A stretch of 64,000 nucleotides of DNA from Geminicoccus harenae (GCF_019800005.1 NZ_JABGCL010000004.1:124001-188000); one strand, 5' to 3'. Positions 10,696 to 19,971 are shown, counted from the stretch's first letter. A program made the numbers and translations. Notes: generated from the letters alone by a model not told the origin.

Positions 10696-13140
10696 TCAGG
10701 CCTTCACGCGTGCGGAGGCCGGGTCGTAGGGCGGTTGGAGGAAGACCTCGGCCGGCACCCGTTCGCTCGCGACCTCCAGCTCGTAGCGCCCGGACAGCAC
10801 GAACGCCTCGTCCACCCCCTCGTCCGGGCGGCGGACATAGCCGTAGCCGATCGGCCGGCCAATCGTGTGGCCGAACCCGCCGCTGGTGAGCCAGCCGACC
10901 CGCTGCCCATCACGATAGATCGTCTCCCGGCCGAGCAGGACCACCTCCGGGTCGGCCACGGTGAAGCCCGCGAGCAGGCGGGGCAGCTTTGCCGCCGCCT
11001 GGCCCGCCAGCGCCTCGCGCCCGAGGAAGGGCAGGTTCTTCTTGAGCTTCACGGCAAAGCCCAGGCCCGCCATCAGCGGCGAGTGATCCGGGCCGATGTC
11101 GGAGCCCCAGGCGCGGTAGCCCTTCTCCAGCCTGAGCGATTCGATGGCACGATAGCCGGCATTGGCGATGCCATGCGGCTGGCCGGCCGCCATCAGCCGG
11201 TCATAGAGCGTGGCCGCGAACTCGACGGGGACATGCAGCTCGTAGCCCAGCTCGCCCACATAGGTAATGCGCAGCGCCAGCACCGGCGCACCGGCCAGGG
11301 CCAGCCTGCGGCAGCGGCCGAACCGGAACGCGTCGTTACCGACATCATCCGCCGTCAGCGCCTGGAGCACGTCGCGCGAGCGCGGCCCCATCAGGGAGAA
11401 CACCGCATGGGCCGAAGTGACGTCGACCACCCGCGCGTCCAGGCCATCCGGCAGGTTGCGCCGGATCCAGTCCAGGTCGTGGGTGGCGAACCCTGTGCCG
11501 GTGGTGAGGTAGAACTCGTCGTCGGCCAGCCGCGCCACGGTCAGGTCGCACTCGATCCCGCCGTGTGCGTTCAGCATCTGGGTGTAGGTGAGCGTGCCGG
11601 GCGGGCGGGCCACGTCGTTGGCGCACAGCCAGGACAGGGCAGTCTCCGCATCCCGGCCCACCACCAGGAACTTGGCGAAGCTGGTCTGGTCGATCACCAC
11701 GACCCGCTCGCGGCAGGCCCGGTGCTCGCGCGCCACCGCCGCAAACCAGTTCGGCCGGCCATAGGTATAGACGTCCCGCGCATCCTCGCCCTCGGCCGCG
11801 AACCAGTTGGGCCGCTCCCAGCCGAGCTTCTCGCCAAAGCAGGCACCTTGTGTCTTCAGCCGGTCATAGACCGGGGAGCGGCGCAGCGGCCGGCCGCTCT
11901 CGTGCTCCTCGAAGGGCCAGGCCATGGTGTAGTGCTTGCCGTAGGCTTCGAGCGTCCGGGTGCGCACCCAGTCCGGGTCGGCATGGGCGCGGCCGAACCG
12001 GCGGATGTCGACCGGCCAGAGATCGAAGGGCGGTTCGCCGTTCCTGACCCATTCCGCCAGCGCCATCCCGGCACCGCCGCCGGACGCGATCCCGAATGCG
12101 TTGAACCCGGCGCCGACGAACAGGCCGGAGAGTTCCGGGGCCTCCCCTAGGATGAAGTTGCCGTCCGGGGTGAAGCTTTCCGGGCCGTTGACCAGCTGCT
12201 TGACCCCAGCGGTCTCCAAAGCCGGTACCCGGCCCAGCGCCAGTTCCATGATCGGCTCGAAATGGTCCCAGTCGGGCTGGAGCAGCTGGAACTCGAACTG
12301 GTCCGGCACCTCCAGCATCCAGGGCAGCGGGTTCGGCTCGTAGCCGCCCATCACCAGGCCGCCGACCTCCTCCTTGTAGTAGGTCAGCCGGTCGGGATCG
12401 CGCAGGGTCGGCAGGTCCGGCGTGACACCCGGGATCGCCTCGGTGATCAGGTACTGGTGCTGCACCGGGACGAGCGGGACGTTGACGCCCGCGGTGCGGG
12501 CGAGCTGCCGGGTCCACTGGCCGCAGCAGAGCACCAGCCTGCCGCAGCGGACCGTGCCACCGGACGTCCTGACACCGATGACCTTGCCGCCTTCCGCCAG
12601 GATCTCCTGGACCGCTACGCCCTCGCGGATCACCACGCCGGCCTTGCGCGCCCCGCTGGCCAGCGCCTGGACGATGTCGCTGGGGCTGGCCTGGCCGTCG
12701 GTCGGCAGGAAGGCGGCACCCACCACGTCGTCGACGGCCATGAGCGGCCACAGCTCCTGCGCCTCCTTGGGCGAGAGCAGGTGCATCTCCAGGCCGAACG
12801 AATGGGCGGTGGTGGCCTGGCGGCGCACCTCCGTCCAGCGCTCTTCATTGCAGGCGAGCCGGAGCCCGCCATTGCGCTTCCAGCCGGTGGCGTGCCCGGT
12901 CTCGGCCTCCAGCCGGTCGTAGAGTGCCACCGAGTAGCCCAGGAGCTGGGTGATGTTGGCGCTGCTGCGCAGCTGCCCGACCAGTCCCGCGGCATGCCAG
13001 GTGGAGCCGGAGGTGAGGCGGCCCTGCTCCAGGAGCAGCACCTCGCCCGCCCCCATCTGGCCCAGATGATAGGCCACCGAGGCGCCCACGATCCCGCCGC
13101 CGACCACGACGATCGCGGCACTGGAAGGAAGCTCGCTCAT
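10696..13140 (-). CDS. FAD-dependent dimethylglycine/sarcosine dehydrogenase-like enzyme with GcvT domain (copy 1)
   Basis: An 814-residue paralogue of the downstream enzyme with the same DAO, FAO_M and GcvT domain order. The FAD motif is GGGIVG (14-19), and the covalent-flavin segment is GSTWHAAGL with His49. The GcvT part includes YTQMLNAHGGIECDLTV and the late motif GYRAIESLRLEKGYRAWGSD, typical of the folate-binding aminomethyltransferase fold. The start chosen is the ATG at 13138-13140, which overlaps the kinase stop as ATGA; the longer reading frame upstream is Arg/Gly-rich shadow. Two full-length, intact copies in tandem suggest two successive demethylations or two different N-methyl substrates. 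Confidence 0.92.
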   Translation of the reverse strand: MSELPSSAAIVVVGGGIVGASVAYHLGQMGAGEVLLLEQGRLTSGSTWHAAGLVGQLRSSANITQLLGYSVALYDRLEAETGHATGWKRNGGLRLACNEERWTEVRRQATTAHSFGLEMHLLSPKEAQELWPLMAVDDVVGAAFLPTDGQASPSDIVQALASGARKAGVVIREGVAVQEILAEGGKVIGVRTSGGTVRCGRLVLCCGQWTRQLARTAGVNVPLVPVQHQYLITEAIPGVTPDLPTLRDPDRLTYYKEEVGGLVMGGYEPNPLPWMLEVPDQFEFQLLQPDWDHFEPIMELALGRVPALETAGVKQLVNGPESFTPDGNFILGEAPELSGLFVGAGFNAFGIASGGGAGMALAEWVRNGEPPFDLWPVDIRRFGRAHADPDWVRTRTLEAYGKHYTMAWPFEEHESGRPLRRSPVYDRLKTQGACFGEKLGWERPNWFAAEGEDARDVYTYGRPNWFAAVAREHRACRERVVVIDQTSFAKFLVVGRDAETALSWLCANDVARPPGTLTYTQMLNAHGGIECDLTVARLADDEFYLTTGTGFATHDLDWIRRNLPDGLDARVVDVTSAHAVFSLMGPRSRDVLQALTADDVGNDAFRFGRCRRLALAGAPVLALRITYVGELGYELHVPVEFAATLYDRLMAAGQPHGIANAGYRAIESLRLEKGYRAWGSDIGPDHSPLMAGLGFAVKLKKNLPFLGREALAGQAAAKLPRLLAGFTVADPEVVLLGRETIYRDGQRVGWLTSGGFGHTIGRPIGYGYVRRPDEGVDEAFVLSGRYELEVASERVPAEVFLQPPYDPASARVKA

Positions 13141-14027
13141 GCCCGCTCCATGGCGTCGAGCGCGGCCACCGCCGCCTCCAGACGCGCGAGATTGGCGGCC
13201 GTGTAGGCCGGATAGTCGAAGTCCAGGGTCGAGTGGATCTCGGAGACCATGCTCCACATGGTCTCGCGCAAGAGCGAGGCTGCCGCCATCGCCTGAGCCT
13301 GGACGCGGTCGCGGTCGGTCAGGCGCCGGCCGTGATAGGCCTCGGCCAGGGCCAGCGCCTCGCCAGGCTCCAGCTCCGCGTTCGAGGCGAGCCCGCCCAG
13401 GTCGAACAGCGGCGAGTTGAACCCGGCATATTCCCAGTCGACCAGCCAGAGCCGCCTGCCGTCGTCCAGGATGTTGGCCGGCAGCAGGTCGTTGTGCCCG
13501 AACACGATCTCGACCGGCTGCACCAGGCGCTCCAGCCGGTCGGCCAGCGTTGCGAATTCAGGCAGGCGCTCACGGTGCCGGCTGTTCCCCTCGCGGAGCG
13601 TGTGCCCGTAGTCGCGCAGGACGTGGAACACCCAGAACATGAAGCCGGCACCGCGCAGATGGAGCGGCACCAGGCGATGGCAGTCCCGCAGAAGTGCCAC
13701 CAGCTGGTCGCGATTGGCAGGTGCCCGCACGTCCTCTGCCGAAAACGGCCGGGCCTCGACATGGTCCAGCACCAGGATGCCCGGCTCCGCATGGACCACG
13801 GCGGGTGCCAGGCCCGCCGCCGCGGCGGCACGGCTGGCCGCCAGCTCGTTCGCGCGCACGATGCCATGCTGCGGGATGTCGTGGCCGACCCGGACCACGA
13901 AGTGCTTGCCGGCATCGGCCACCACGAAGTTCAGGTTGGTGATGCCGCCGCCCAGGGGCTCGGGCGTCACCGCTCCCCGCCAGATCGGCAGTGCCGCCAC
14001 CAATGCTGCGGCTTCGTCCGGTGTCAC
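13137..14027 (-). CDS. Choline/ethanolamine kinase-family phosphotransferase (first copy in operon)
   Basis: A 296-residue small-molecule kinase of the choline/ethanolamine kinase type. The N-lobe glycine-rich element is LGGGITNLNFVV (25-36). The catalytic motif is FGHNDLLPANIL (176-187, Asp180 as base), and the metal loop is LVDWEYAGFNSPLFDLGG (195-212), very close to the classical choline kinase signature. The start is the GTG at 14025-14027, which overlaps the permease stop as GTGA, and its own stop overlaps the next gene as ATGA. That places it tightly between the importer and the demethylases. It shares only moderate similarity with the other kinase of the operon, so the two probably have different substrates. 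Confidence 0.87.
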   Translation of the reverse strand: MTPDEAAALVAALPIWRGAVTPEPLGGGITNLNFVVADAGKHFVVRVGHDIPQHGIVRANELAASRAAAAAGLAPAVVHAEPGILVLDHVEARPFSAEDVRAPANRDQLVALLRDCHRLVPLHLRGAGFMFWVFHVLRDYGHTLREGNSRHRERLPEFATLADRLERLVQPVEIVFGHNDLLPANILDDGRRLWLVDWEYAGFNSPLFDLGGLASNAELEPGEALALAEAYHGRRLTDRDRVQAQAMAAASLLRETMWSMVSEIHSTLDFDYPAYTAANLARLEAAVAALDAMERA

Positions 14028-16000
14028 GCGACCGCCCCCCTCGCCTTGAGCCGCGCCACGCCCGCCTGGATCAGCCGGTCCGCGGTGATCGCGATGAACG
14101 CGACGCAGAGGCCCGCGATGACGCCCCTGCCGGTATCGGCCTTGGTGAGCGCCACATAGACCTCCTGGCCGAGATCGCGGGTGCCGACCAGGGCGGTGAT
14201 CACCAGCATGGACAGGGCCAGCATGATCGTCTGGTTGAGGCCCAGCATGATCTCCGGCAGCGCCAGCGGCAGGCGGATCCGGGTTAGCAGTTGCCGGTTG
14301 GTGCAGCCGGCCGCCGTGCCGGCCTCGATCAGCACCGGCCGGATCTGCTGGATGCCGTGCGCGGTGTAGCGGACCGCGGGCGCCAGCGCGTAGAGCACCA
14401 CCGCGATCATCGCGGTGAAGTCGCCCACCCGGAACAGCATCACCACCGGGATCAGGTAGACGAAGCTCGGCAGGGTCTGCAGCGTGTCGATCACCGCTTC
14501 CAGGACCCGCCATGCCCGCCTGCTGAGCCCGCCCAGGATACCCAGCGGAATCCCGATCAGGGCGGCCACCAGGACCGACACGCCGCACAGATAGACGGTC
14601 AGCATGGCGTTCTGCCACTGGCCGTTGAACACGATGAACAGACCGAACCCCAGCAGCAGCAGGGCGAGCGGCGGACCCTGGAGGCGCCAGCCGGCCAGCA
14701 CCGTCACCAGCACCACCCACGGCCAGGGCAGCTCGGTCAGGAAGCGCCGGACCGGCACCAGCAGGTTCAGGACGATCGCGGTCTTGATCGCCTCCAGCGT
14801 GTCGAAGAAGTGGACGTTGATCCAGCCGACCAGGTCCGCGAAGAACGGCCCGGTGGAAAGCGTCCAGGCGTCGGGGTAGCGGGCGATGCCGGGCAGAAGC
14901 AGGCCCAGCAGATAGAGGCCCAGCAGGACCGCGACGAACAGGATCCAGAAGCGCTGCCCCTGCCCCGGGGCCCGCTCCTGCGTGGCGCGGCTCAGCCGGT
15001 CGAGGGCTACCGCCAGCAGCACAATGGCGAGTCCTGCCTCCAGGCCGCCGCCGATGTCGAGCCGGCGCAGCGAGGTCAGCACGTCGTAGCCGAGCCCGCC
15101 CGCCCCGATCATCGAGGCGATGATCACCATGTTGAGCGAGAGCATGATGACCTGGTTGACGCCCACCAGCAGGCTCGGCCGTGCCGCCGGCACCAGCACC
15201 TTCCAGGTGAGCTGGTGCCGGGTGCAGCCGGCCATCACGCCATATTCCTTCACCTCCTGCGGCACGGCGTGCAGCGCCTGCATGGTGATGCGGACCATGG
15301 GCGGCATGGCGTAGATCACCGTGGCGAGCGTCGCCGCGACCGGGCCGAAGCCGAACAGGAACAGGATCGGCACGAGATAGGCGAAGATCGGCACGGTCTG
15401 CATCAGGTCGAGCAGCGGGGTGATCAGGCCCGCCACCTTCCGGCTGCGAAAGCCGGCGATCCCGATCAGCAGGCCGCCCGCCACGCCGAGCGGCACCGCG
15501 ATCGCGATCGAAGCCAGCGTCACCATGGCACTGGCCCACTGGCCGAACACGGCGAGGTAGAGGAAGGCCAGCCCGGCCAGCGCCGCCAGGCCCCGCCCGC
15601 CCCAATGCCAGCCGAGCATGGCGGCAGCCGCCACCACGGCGAACCAGGGCATGGGCGGGAGGACCTGCACTGCTGCCGAGCCCTGGCCGCGCATGACACC
15701 GGTCGCGAACAGGGCGGTCGCCCATTCGAGCGGCCAGCCGAGCAGCCAGGAGATCGCCCGGGTGAGCTCCTGGAAGCTGAACAGGCCGAGGCTTGCATCC
15801 TCGACCAGCCAAGCCAGGAAGGCGGACACGTCCTTGTCCCAGCCGAGCCGCCAGGCCCGCGGCACCTCGGAGAGCCATTTCGGGTAGGGCAGCGGCAGCA
15901 GGGCCAGCGCCAGGGTCACTGCCAGGATCAGGGTCCAGAGCAGCAGGCCCGGGCGCATGGGCCGCGCGCTCGTGGCCGGCCGGACCAGCGCCAGGCTCAC
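14024..16000 (-). CDS. Glycine betaine/proline-type ABC permease, two permease domains fused
   Basis: A 658-residue inner-membrane permease made of two ProW-like halves in one chain. Each half ends in the same pattern: an EAA-type cytoplasmic loop (EYGVMAGCTRHQLTWKVLVP in the first, EAGTAAGCTNRQLLTRIRLP in the second), followed by NQVIMLSLNMVIIASMIGAG or NQTIMLALSMLVITALVG. Standard ProW is about 300-400 residues and works as a dimer, so this protein likely supplies both membrane halves itself. Its start overlaps the stop of the ATPase gene by four bases. Import of a quaternary amine (betaine, choline or carnitine-like) is inferred from family and from the neighbouring binding protein. Confidence 0.92.
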   Translation of the reverse strand: MSLALVRPATSARPMRPGLLLWTLILAVTLALALLPLPYPKWLSEVPRAWRLGWDKDVSAFLAWLVEDASLGLFSFQELTRAISWLLGWPLEWATALFATGVMRGQGSAAVQVLPPMPWFAVVAAAAMLGWHWGGRGLAALAGLAFLYLAVFGQWASAMVTLASIAIAVPLGVAGGLLIGIAGFRSRKVAGLITPLLDLMQTVPIFAYLVPILFLFGFGPVAATLATVIYAMPPMVRITMQALHAVPQEVKEYGVMAGCTRHQLTWKVLVPAARPSLLVGVNQVIMLSLNMVIIASMIGAGGLGYDVLTSLRRLDIGGGLEAGLAIVLLAVALDRLSRATQERAPGQGQRFWILFVAVLLGLYLLGLLLPGIARYPDAWTLSTGPFFADLVGWINVHFFDTLEAIKTAIVLNLLVPVRRFLTELPWPWVVLVTVLAGWRLQGPPLALLLLGFGLFIVFNGQWQNAMLTVYLCGVSVLVAALIGIPLGILGGLSRRAWRVLEAVIDTLQTLPSFVYLIPVVMLFRVGDFTAMIAVVLYALAPAVRYTAHGIQQIRPVLIEAGTAAGCTNRQLLTRIRLPLALPEIMLGLNQTIMLALSMLVITALVGTRDLGQEVYVALTKADTGRGVIAGLCVAFIAITADRLIQAGVARLKARGAVA

Positions 16001-17028
16001 CGCACCATCTCCCGGCCCAGCAGCACGGCCAGTACGGCCGAGCGATCGATCAGCCCCACCGGCCGGTCGCCCTCGGTGACGAGGTGGGGGATCGGCGCTG
16101 CCTCGACCTTCGCGGCGATCGCCTGGACCTTGGCGCCGGCATCCACCGCACCCGCCACCTCGATCCGCTCGTCCAGCGGGCGCATGATGGCGCGGGCGGT
16201 CAGGATCCGCGCGCGCGGCGCCTCGCGGGTGAACTCCGCGACGTAGCTGTCCGCCGGATGCAGCACCAGTTCCTCGGGCGTGCCGGTCTGGATGATCCGC
16301 CCGCCGCGCATGATCGCGATCCGGTCGGCCAGCCGGATCGCCTCGTCGAAATCATGGGTGATGAAGACGATCGTCTTCTTCAGGCCGGCCTGCAGGCGCA
16401 GGAACTCGTTCTGCATCTCGCGGCGGATCAGCGGGTCCAGGGCCGAGAACGGCTCGTCCAGGAACCAGAGGTCCGGCCCCACCGCCAGCGAGCGGGCGAT
16501 GCCGACCCGCTGCTGCTGGCCGCCCGAGAGCTGGTGCGGCAGGTCGTGCTCGCGGCCGGACAGGCCCACCAAGGCGATCATCTCCCGCGCCCGCCTGGTG
16601 CGCTCGGCCCTGGCCACCCCCTGCACCTCCAGGGGAAAGGCGACGTTGCCCAGCACCGTCAGATGCGGCAGGAGCGCGAAGTTCTGGAACACCATGCCCA
16701 TCTTGTGGCGGCGCAGCCGGATCAGCTCGGCCGGCGACGCGCGGGTCAGGTCCTGGCCGTCCAGCAGCACCTGGCCCCTGGTCGGCTCGATCAGCCGGGA
16801 CAGGCAGCGCACCAGCGTGGACTTGCCCGACCCGGACAGGCCCATGATGACGAAGATCTCGCCCTCGCCGATGGCGAGGCTGGCATCGGCCACCCCGGCC
16901 ACCAGCCCGGCCCGCTCCAGCGCGGCATCGTCGGGATCCGGCCCCAGCCGGTCCAGGGCGGCACCATCGGCAGCGAACAGCTTCCAGATGCCGTTTGCCG
17001 CGAGCTTGACCGGGCGGGCGGCCGCCAT
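15997..17028 (-). CDS. proV: Glycine betaine/proline-type ABC transporter ATP-binding protein
   Basis: A 343-residue ABC ATPase powering the adjacent permease. Walker A is GLSGSGKST, the signature is LSGGQQQRVGIARSLA and Walker B is LWFLDEPFSALD, followed by the switch histidine in VFITHDF. After the ATPase core a C-terminal about 100-residue tail resembles the CBS-type osmosensor region of ProV/OpuAA. The start is the ATG at 17026-17028, eight bases after the binding-protein stop; the longer frame upstream is antisense-type shadow. The symbol is by family resemblance only, since uptake for catabolism rather than osmoprotection is likely in this operon. Confidence 0.93.
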   Translation of the reverse strand: MAAARPVKLAANGIWKLFAADGAALDRLGPDPDDAALERAGLVAGVADASLAIGEGEIFVIMGLSGSGKSTLVRCLSRLIEPTRGQVLLDGQDLTRASPAELIRLRRHKMGMVFQNFALLPHLTVLGNVAFPLEVQGVARAERTRRAREMIALVGLSGREHDLPHQLSGGQQQRVGIARSLAVGPDLWFLDEPFSALDPLIRREMQNEFLRLQAGLKKTIVFITHDFDEAIRLADRIAIMRGGRIIQTGTPEELVLHPADSYVAEFTREAPRARILTARAIMRPLDERIEVAGAVDAGAKVQAIAAKVEAAPIPHLVTEGDRPVGLIDRSAVLAVLLGREMVR

Positions 17029-17036
17029 GGCCGGCC

Positions 17037-17984
17037 CTACTGGCCGATCCAGGGCTTCCAGCGGCTCTCGTTGGCCGCAACCCACTCCTCGACCACCGCC
17101 TCGATCGGCCGGCCGTCCAGGTCGACTGCCCCGATCATCCGGCCCATCTCGTCGTTCTCGACCTGGAAGGCCTGGATCGCCTTGTGCGCGCCCGGCCACT
17201 TCTCGGCCACGCCCTGCCAGGCGACCTTCCAGATCGGCCCGCGCGGCTTGGCGCAGTCATGGGTGAGGTCGGGATTGATGCCCCAGGCCGGGTCCTCGTA
17301 GCAGGCGGGCTCATAGGGCGGGAACGCCACCCATTCGCCCTCGTACTTGATGGGCGCCCAGTGCGGCGCATAGATCCAGAGCAGGATCGGCGCCTTGCGC
17401 TGATACGCGCTCTCCAGCTCGGCGAACAGGGCCGCGTCGGTCCCGGCATGGACCACGACGAAGGGCAGCTCCAGGGCCTCGACCCGCTCCTCGTCGAACC
17501 CGCCCCAGGTCACCGGCCCGCCCAGATAGCGCCCGTCCGGCGCGGTCTCGGCGGTCGAGAACAGTTCGGCGCAGTCGGCCAGCGCCTCCCAGTCCGGCAG
17601 GCCCGGGCACTGCTCCTTCAGATAGGCCGGGTACCACCACTCCTCGATCGCCTGCATCCCGGTCTCGCCCAGGTTCACGACCTGACCCGTCTCGGTGGCC
17701 TCGTCCATCGCCTCGCGGCCGGTGGTCTCCCAGATCTCCATGGCGACATGGAGGTCGCCGGTCTTCAGTCCGGCGAACTGGGCCAGATAGTCGGCCTGGA
17801 CATATTCGACATTGTAGCCGGCCTTCTCCAGCACCGAGCCCATGATCCGGGTGGTGATGTGCTGGCCCGTCCAGTCGTGCAGGGTGAGCTTGATCGGGTC
17901 GTTCGATTCGACCGCACCGGCATCGCCACCATGGAACGCCATCGGCAGCGCCACGGCAGCGGACAGCAAGAGACGCCTCACCAT
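17037..17984 (-). CDS. proX: Glycine betaine/choline-type ABC transporter substrate-binding protein (OpuAC family)
   Basis: A 315-residue periplasmic binding protein, first gene of the operon. The N-terminal signal peptide is MVRRLLLSAAVALPMAFHGG with a likely cut near DAGA. The mature part starts DPIKLTLHDWTGQHITTRIMG and follows the OpuAC fold, with many aromatic residues that could form a cation-pi cage (for example EIWETTG, EEWWYPAYL, IYAPHWAPIKYEG). The ATG at 17982-17984 has a strong purine-rich ribosome-binding site (GGGAGGGAGAAG) just upstream, ruling out the longer start. The ligand is probably a quaternary amine, but which one is unknown. Confidence 0.92.
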   Translation of the reverse strand: MVRRLLLSAAVALPMAFHGGDAGAVESNDPIKLTLHDWTGQHITTRIMGSVLEKAGYNVEYVQADYLAQFAGLKTGDLHVAMEIWETTGREAMDEATETGQVVNLGETGMQAIEEWWYPAYLKEQCPGLPDWEALADCAELFSTAETAPDGRYLGGPVTWGGFDEERVEALELPFVVVHAGTDAALFAELESAYQRKAPILLWIYAPHWAPIKYEGEWVAFPPYEPACYEDPAWGINPDLTHDCAKPRGPIWKVAWQGVAEKWPGAHKAIQAFQVENDEMGRMIGAVDLDGRPIEAVVEEWVAANESRWKPWIGQ

Positions 17985-18086
17985 AGCTTCTCCCTCCCCT
18001 TTATCGGGCCGCTGGACGTGGCGGGCCTGGCACCCGTCCGTCATTCGGTCCTTTACCGGAACTGTCCGCCTGCAACGGTGGCGAGG

Positions 18087-18113
18087 TCAACAGGAAAACC
18101 ACAACTTTGTTGA
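18087..18113. promoter_or_regulatory. Candidate operator between the betaine-type operon and its DeoR gene
   Basis: The 181-bp divergent intergenic region contains TCAACA (18087-18092) and its inverse TGTTGA (18108-18113). A tighter palindrome CAACTTTGTTG lies at 18102-18112. Inverted repeats in a divergent promoter are where a DeoR-type regulator would be expected to bind. No clear -35/-10 pair was identified. The assignment rests on position and symmetry only. Confidence 0.35.
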
Positions 18114-18165
18114 TTTCGCGAGGACAGCGCCCCAGCTTCCGCGCCGGACGCAACGAGGCCGGTGC

Positions 18166-18981
18166 ATGTTCCCCACCAAATGGCAGACCGCGATCATGAC
18201 CACGCTGCGCGAGCGTGGCCGCTGCACGATCAGCGAACTGGCCCAGCACCTGAACGTGTCGGACGAGACCGTGCGCCGTCACACCCGGGCGCTGGTGGAG
18301 GAAGGCCGGCTGGTGCGCGCCCATGGTGCCGTGGCCCTGCCGCTGGCCCAGGCCGAGCCGCCCTTTTCCCGGCGTTTGAGCGAGCGCACCGAGATCGAGC
18401 GCCGGATCGGCCGGGCGGTGGCGGGCCAGATCCAGGACGGCCAGACGGTGATGCTGGACGGCGGCTCGACGACCACCTTCGTGGCCGAGGCCCTGCTGGA
18501 ACGGCGCGGGCTCACCGTCGTCACCAACGCGCTGGAGATCGCCCGGACCCTGCTCGGGCGGCGCGAGCACCGGGTCTATCTCGCCGGCGGCGCGTTTAGG
18601 GCCGACATCGGTGCCGCGGTGGGCCCCGAAGCGCTGGCGCTGATCGAGCAGTTCCGTGCGGACGTTGCGATCCTGTCGATCGGCGCGATCGATGCCACGG
18701 ACGGGCTGATGGATTTCGACCTCGACGAGGCCCGGGTCGCGCGGGCGATGATCGATGCCGCCGCCCGTACGGTCGTGGCGGCGGACGGCAGCAAGCTCGG
18801 CGCCAGGGCCAGGGTGCGGGTGTGCCGGTTCGAGCAGGTCGACACGATCGTGTGCGATGTCCCGCCGCCGGCTGCCCTGCAGGCGCGTTTGGCCGGCACC
18901 GAACTCGTCTGGCTAGCGGCAGCGGGCGACGCCCACCCGGCCGCGCCCGAGCCCGCGCAAGCGCCGGCAGACGCGCCGTGA
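18166..18981 (+). CDS. DeoR-family transcriptional regulator
   Basis: A 271-residue DNA-binding repressor type protein. The N-terminal DeoR helix-turn-helix covers about residues 5-57 (ISELAQHLNVSDETVRRHTR). The C-terminal sugar-phosphate-isomerase-like sensor domain begins near residue 75 and has the motif VMLDGGSTTTFVAEALL. DeoR proteins usually sense phosphorylated small molecules. The ATG at 18166-18168 has GAGG seven bases upstream; a longer in-frame extension lies over the promoter region and is unlikely. It is divergent from the ABC/kinase/demethylase operon, which it probably controls, perhaps through a product of one of the two kinases. Confidence 0.9.
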   Translation: MFPTKWQTAIMTTLRERGRCTISELAQHLNVSDETVRRHTRALVEEGRLVRAHGAVALPLAQAEPPFSRRLSERTEIERRIGRAVAGQIQDGQTVMLDGGSTTTFVAEALLERRGLTVVTNALEIARTLLGRREHRVYLAGGAFRADIGAAVGPEALALIEQFRADVAILSIGAIDATDGLMDFDLDEARVARAMIDAAARTVVAADGSKLGARARVRVCRFEQVDTIVCDVPPPAALQARLAGTELVWLAAAGDAHPAAPEPAQAPADAP

Positions 18982-19121
18982 GTCCCGACCACGCCGCCCG
19001 CCGAACGTAATCCCCCAACCCATCGGATTCTGTCGGTTCCGCTCCAGCCCGATTCTTGCAAGGCTGCACTGTGCTTTCGTTCGCGTGAACGGCACTAGGC
19101 GCTTCAGGAAAGGTTCGACCG

Positions 19122-19952
19122 ATGAGCACCATCACCACCAAGGACGGCACCGAGATCTTCTACAAGGACTGGGGGGCCGAGGACGCCCAGCCGATCATGT
19201 TCCACCACGGCTGGCCGCTCAGCGCGGACGACTGGGACAGCCAGATGCTGTTCTTCCTGGGGGAGGGCTACCGGGTGATCGCGCACGACCGGCGTGGCCA
19301 CGGGCGCTCCAGCCAGACCGATACCGGCAACGAGATGGACACCTATGCCGCCGACGTTGCCGAGCTGGTGGCGGCACTGGACCTGAGGAACGTGGTCCAT
19401 GTCGGCCATTCCACCGGCGGCGGCGAGGTCGCGCACTATGTCGCCCGCGCGGAGCCCGGCCGGGTGGCCAAGGCCGTGCTGATCGGCGCGGTGCCGCCGG
19501 TCATGGTCAAGTCCGAGAAGAACCCGGGCGGCCTGCCGATCGAGGTGTTCGACGGCTTCCGCGCGGCCCTGGCCGCCAACCGCGCCCAGTTCTACCACGA
19601 TGTCCCGGCCGGCCCCTTCTACGGCTTCAACCGGGAAGGTGCGACCGTCTCGCAGGGTGTGATCGACAACTGGTGGCGCCAGGGCATGATGGGCGGTGCC
19701 AAAGCCCATTACGACTGCATCAAGGCCTTCTCCGAGACCGACTTCACCGAGGACCTGAAGCAGATCGAGGTACCGGTCCTGGTCATGCACGGGACGGACG
19801 ACCAGATCGTGCCCTACGAGGATTCCGCACCCCTATCGGTGAAGCTGCTGAAGAACGGCACGCTCAAGTCCTATGACGGCTTCCCGCACGGCATGTGCAC
19901 GACCCATGCCGAGGTGATCAACCGGGCCCTGCTGGCGTTCATCAAGGGCTGA
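19122..19952 (+). CDS. Alpha/beta hydrolase, non-heme chloroperoxidase type
   Basis: A 276-residue alpha/beta hydrolase of the cofactor-free haloperoxidase/arylesterase group. The nucleophile elbow is VGHSTGGGE (Ser near 97), the acid is the Asp in HGTDDQIVP and the histidine is in FPHGMCTTH near the C-terminus. The oxyanion strand is [12 protein letters not shown]. Family members hydrolyse esters and form peracids from carboxylates; the physiological substrate is rarely known. It stands alone, followed by a perfect GC-rich hairpin shared with the convergent RTX gene. Confidence 0.9.
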   Translation: MSTITTKDGTEIFYKDWGAEDAQPIMFHHGWPLSADDWDSQMLFFLGEGYRVIAHDRRGHGRSSQTDTGNEMDTYAADVAELVAALDLRNVVHVGHSTGGGEVAHYVARAEPGRVAKAVLIGAVPPVMVKSEKNPGGLPIEVFDGFRAALAANRAQFYHDVPAGPFYGFNREGATVSQGVIDNWWRQGMMGGAKAHYDCIKAFSETDFTEDLKQIEVPVLVMHGTDDQIVPYEDSAPLSVKLLKNGTLKSYDGFPHGMCTTHAEVINRALLAFIKG

Positions 19953-19971
19953 GGCCGGGAGCTTCGGCACG

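Noticed and set aside
14291-16246. A 651-residue open frame on the plus strand
   Set aside because: Antisense of the fused ABC permease; rich in Arg, Gln and His with no membrane or domain pattern.
17985-18165. Possible glycine riboswitch upstream of the betaine-type operon
   Set aside because: No tandem glycine aptamer cores are present; the region instead holds a simple inverted repeat.
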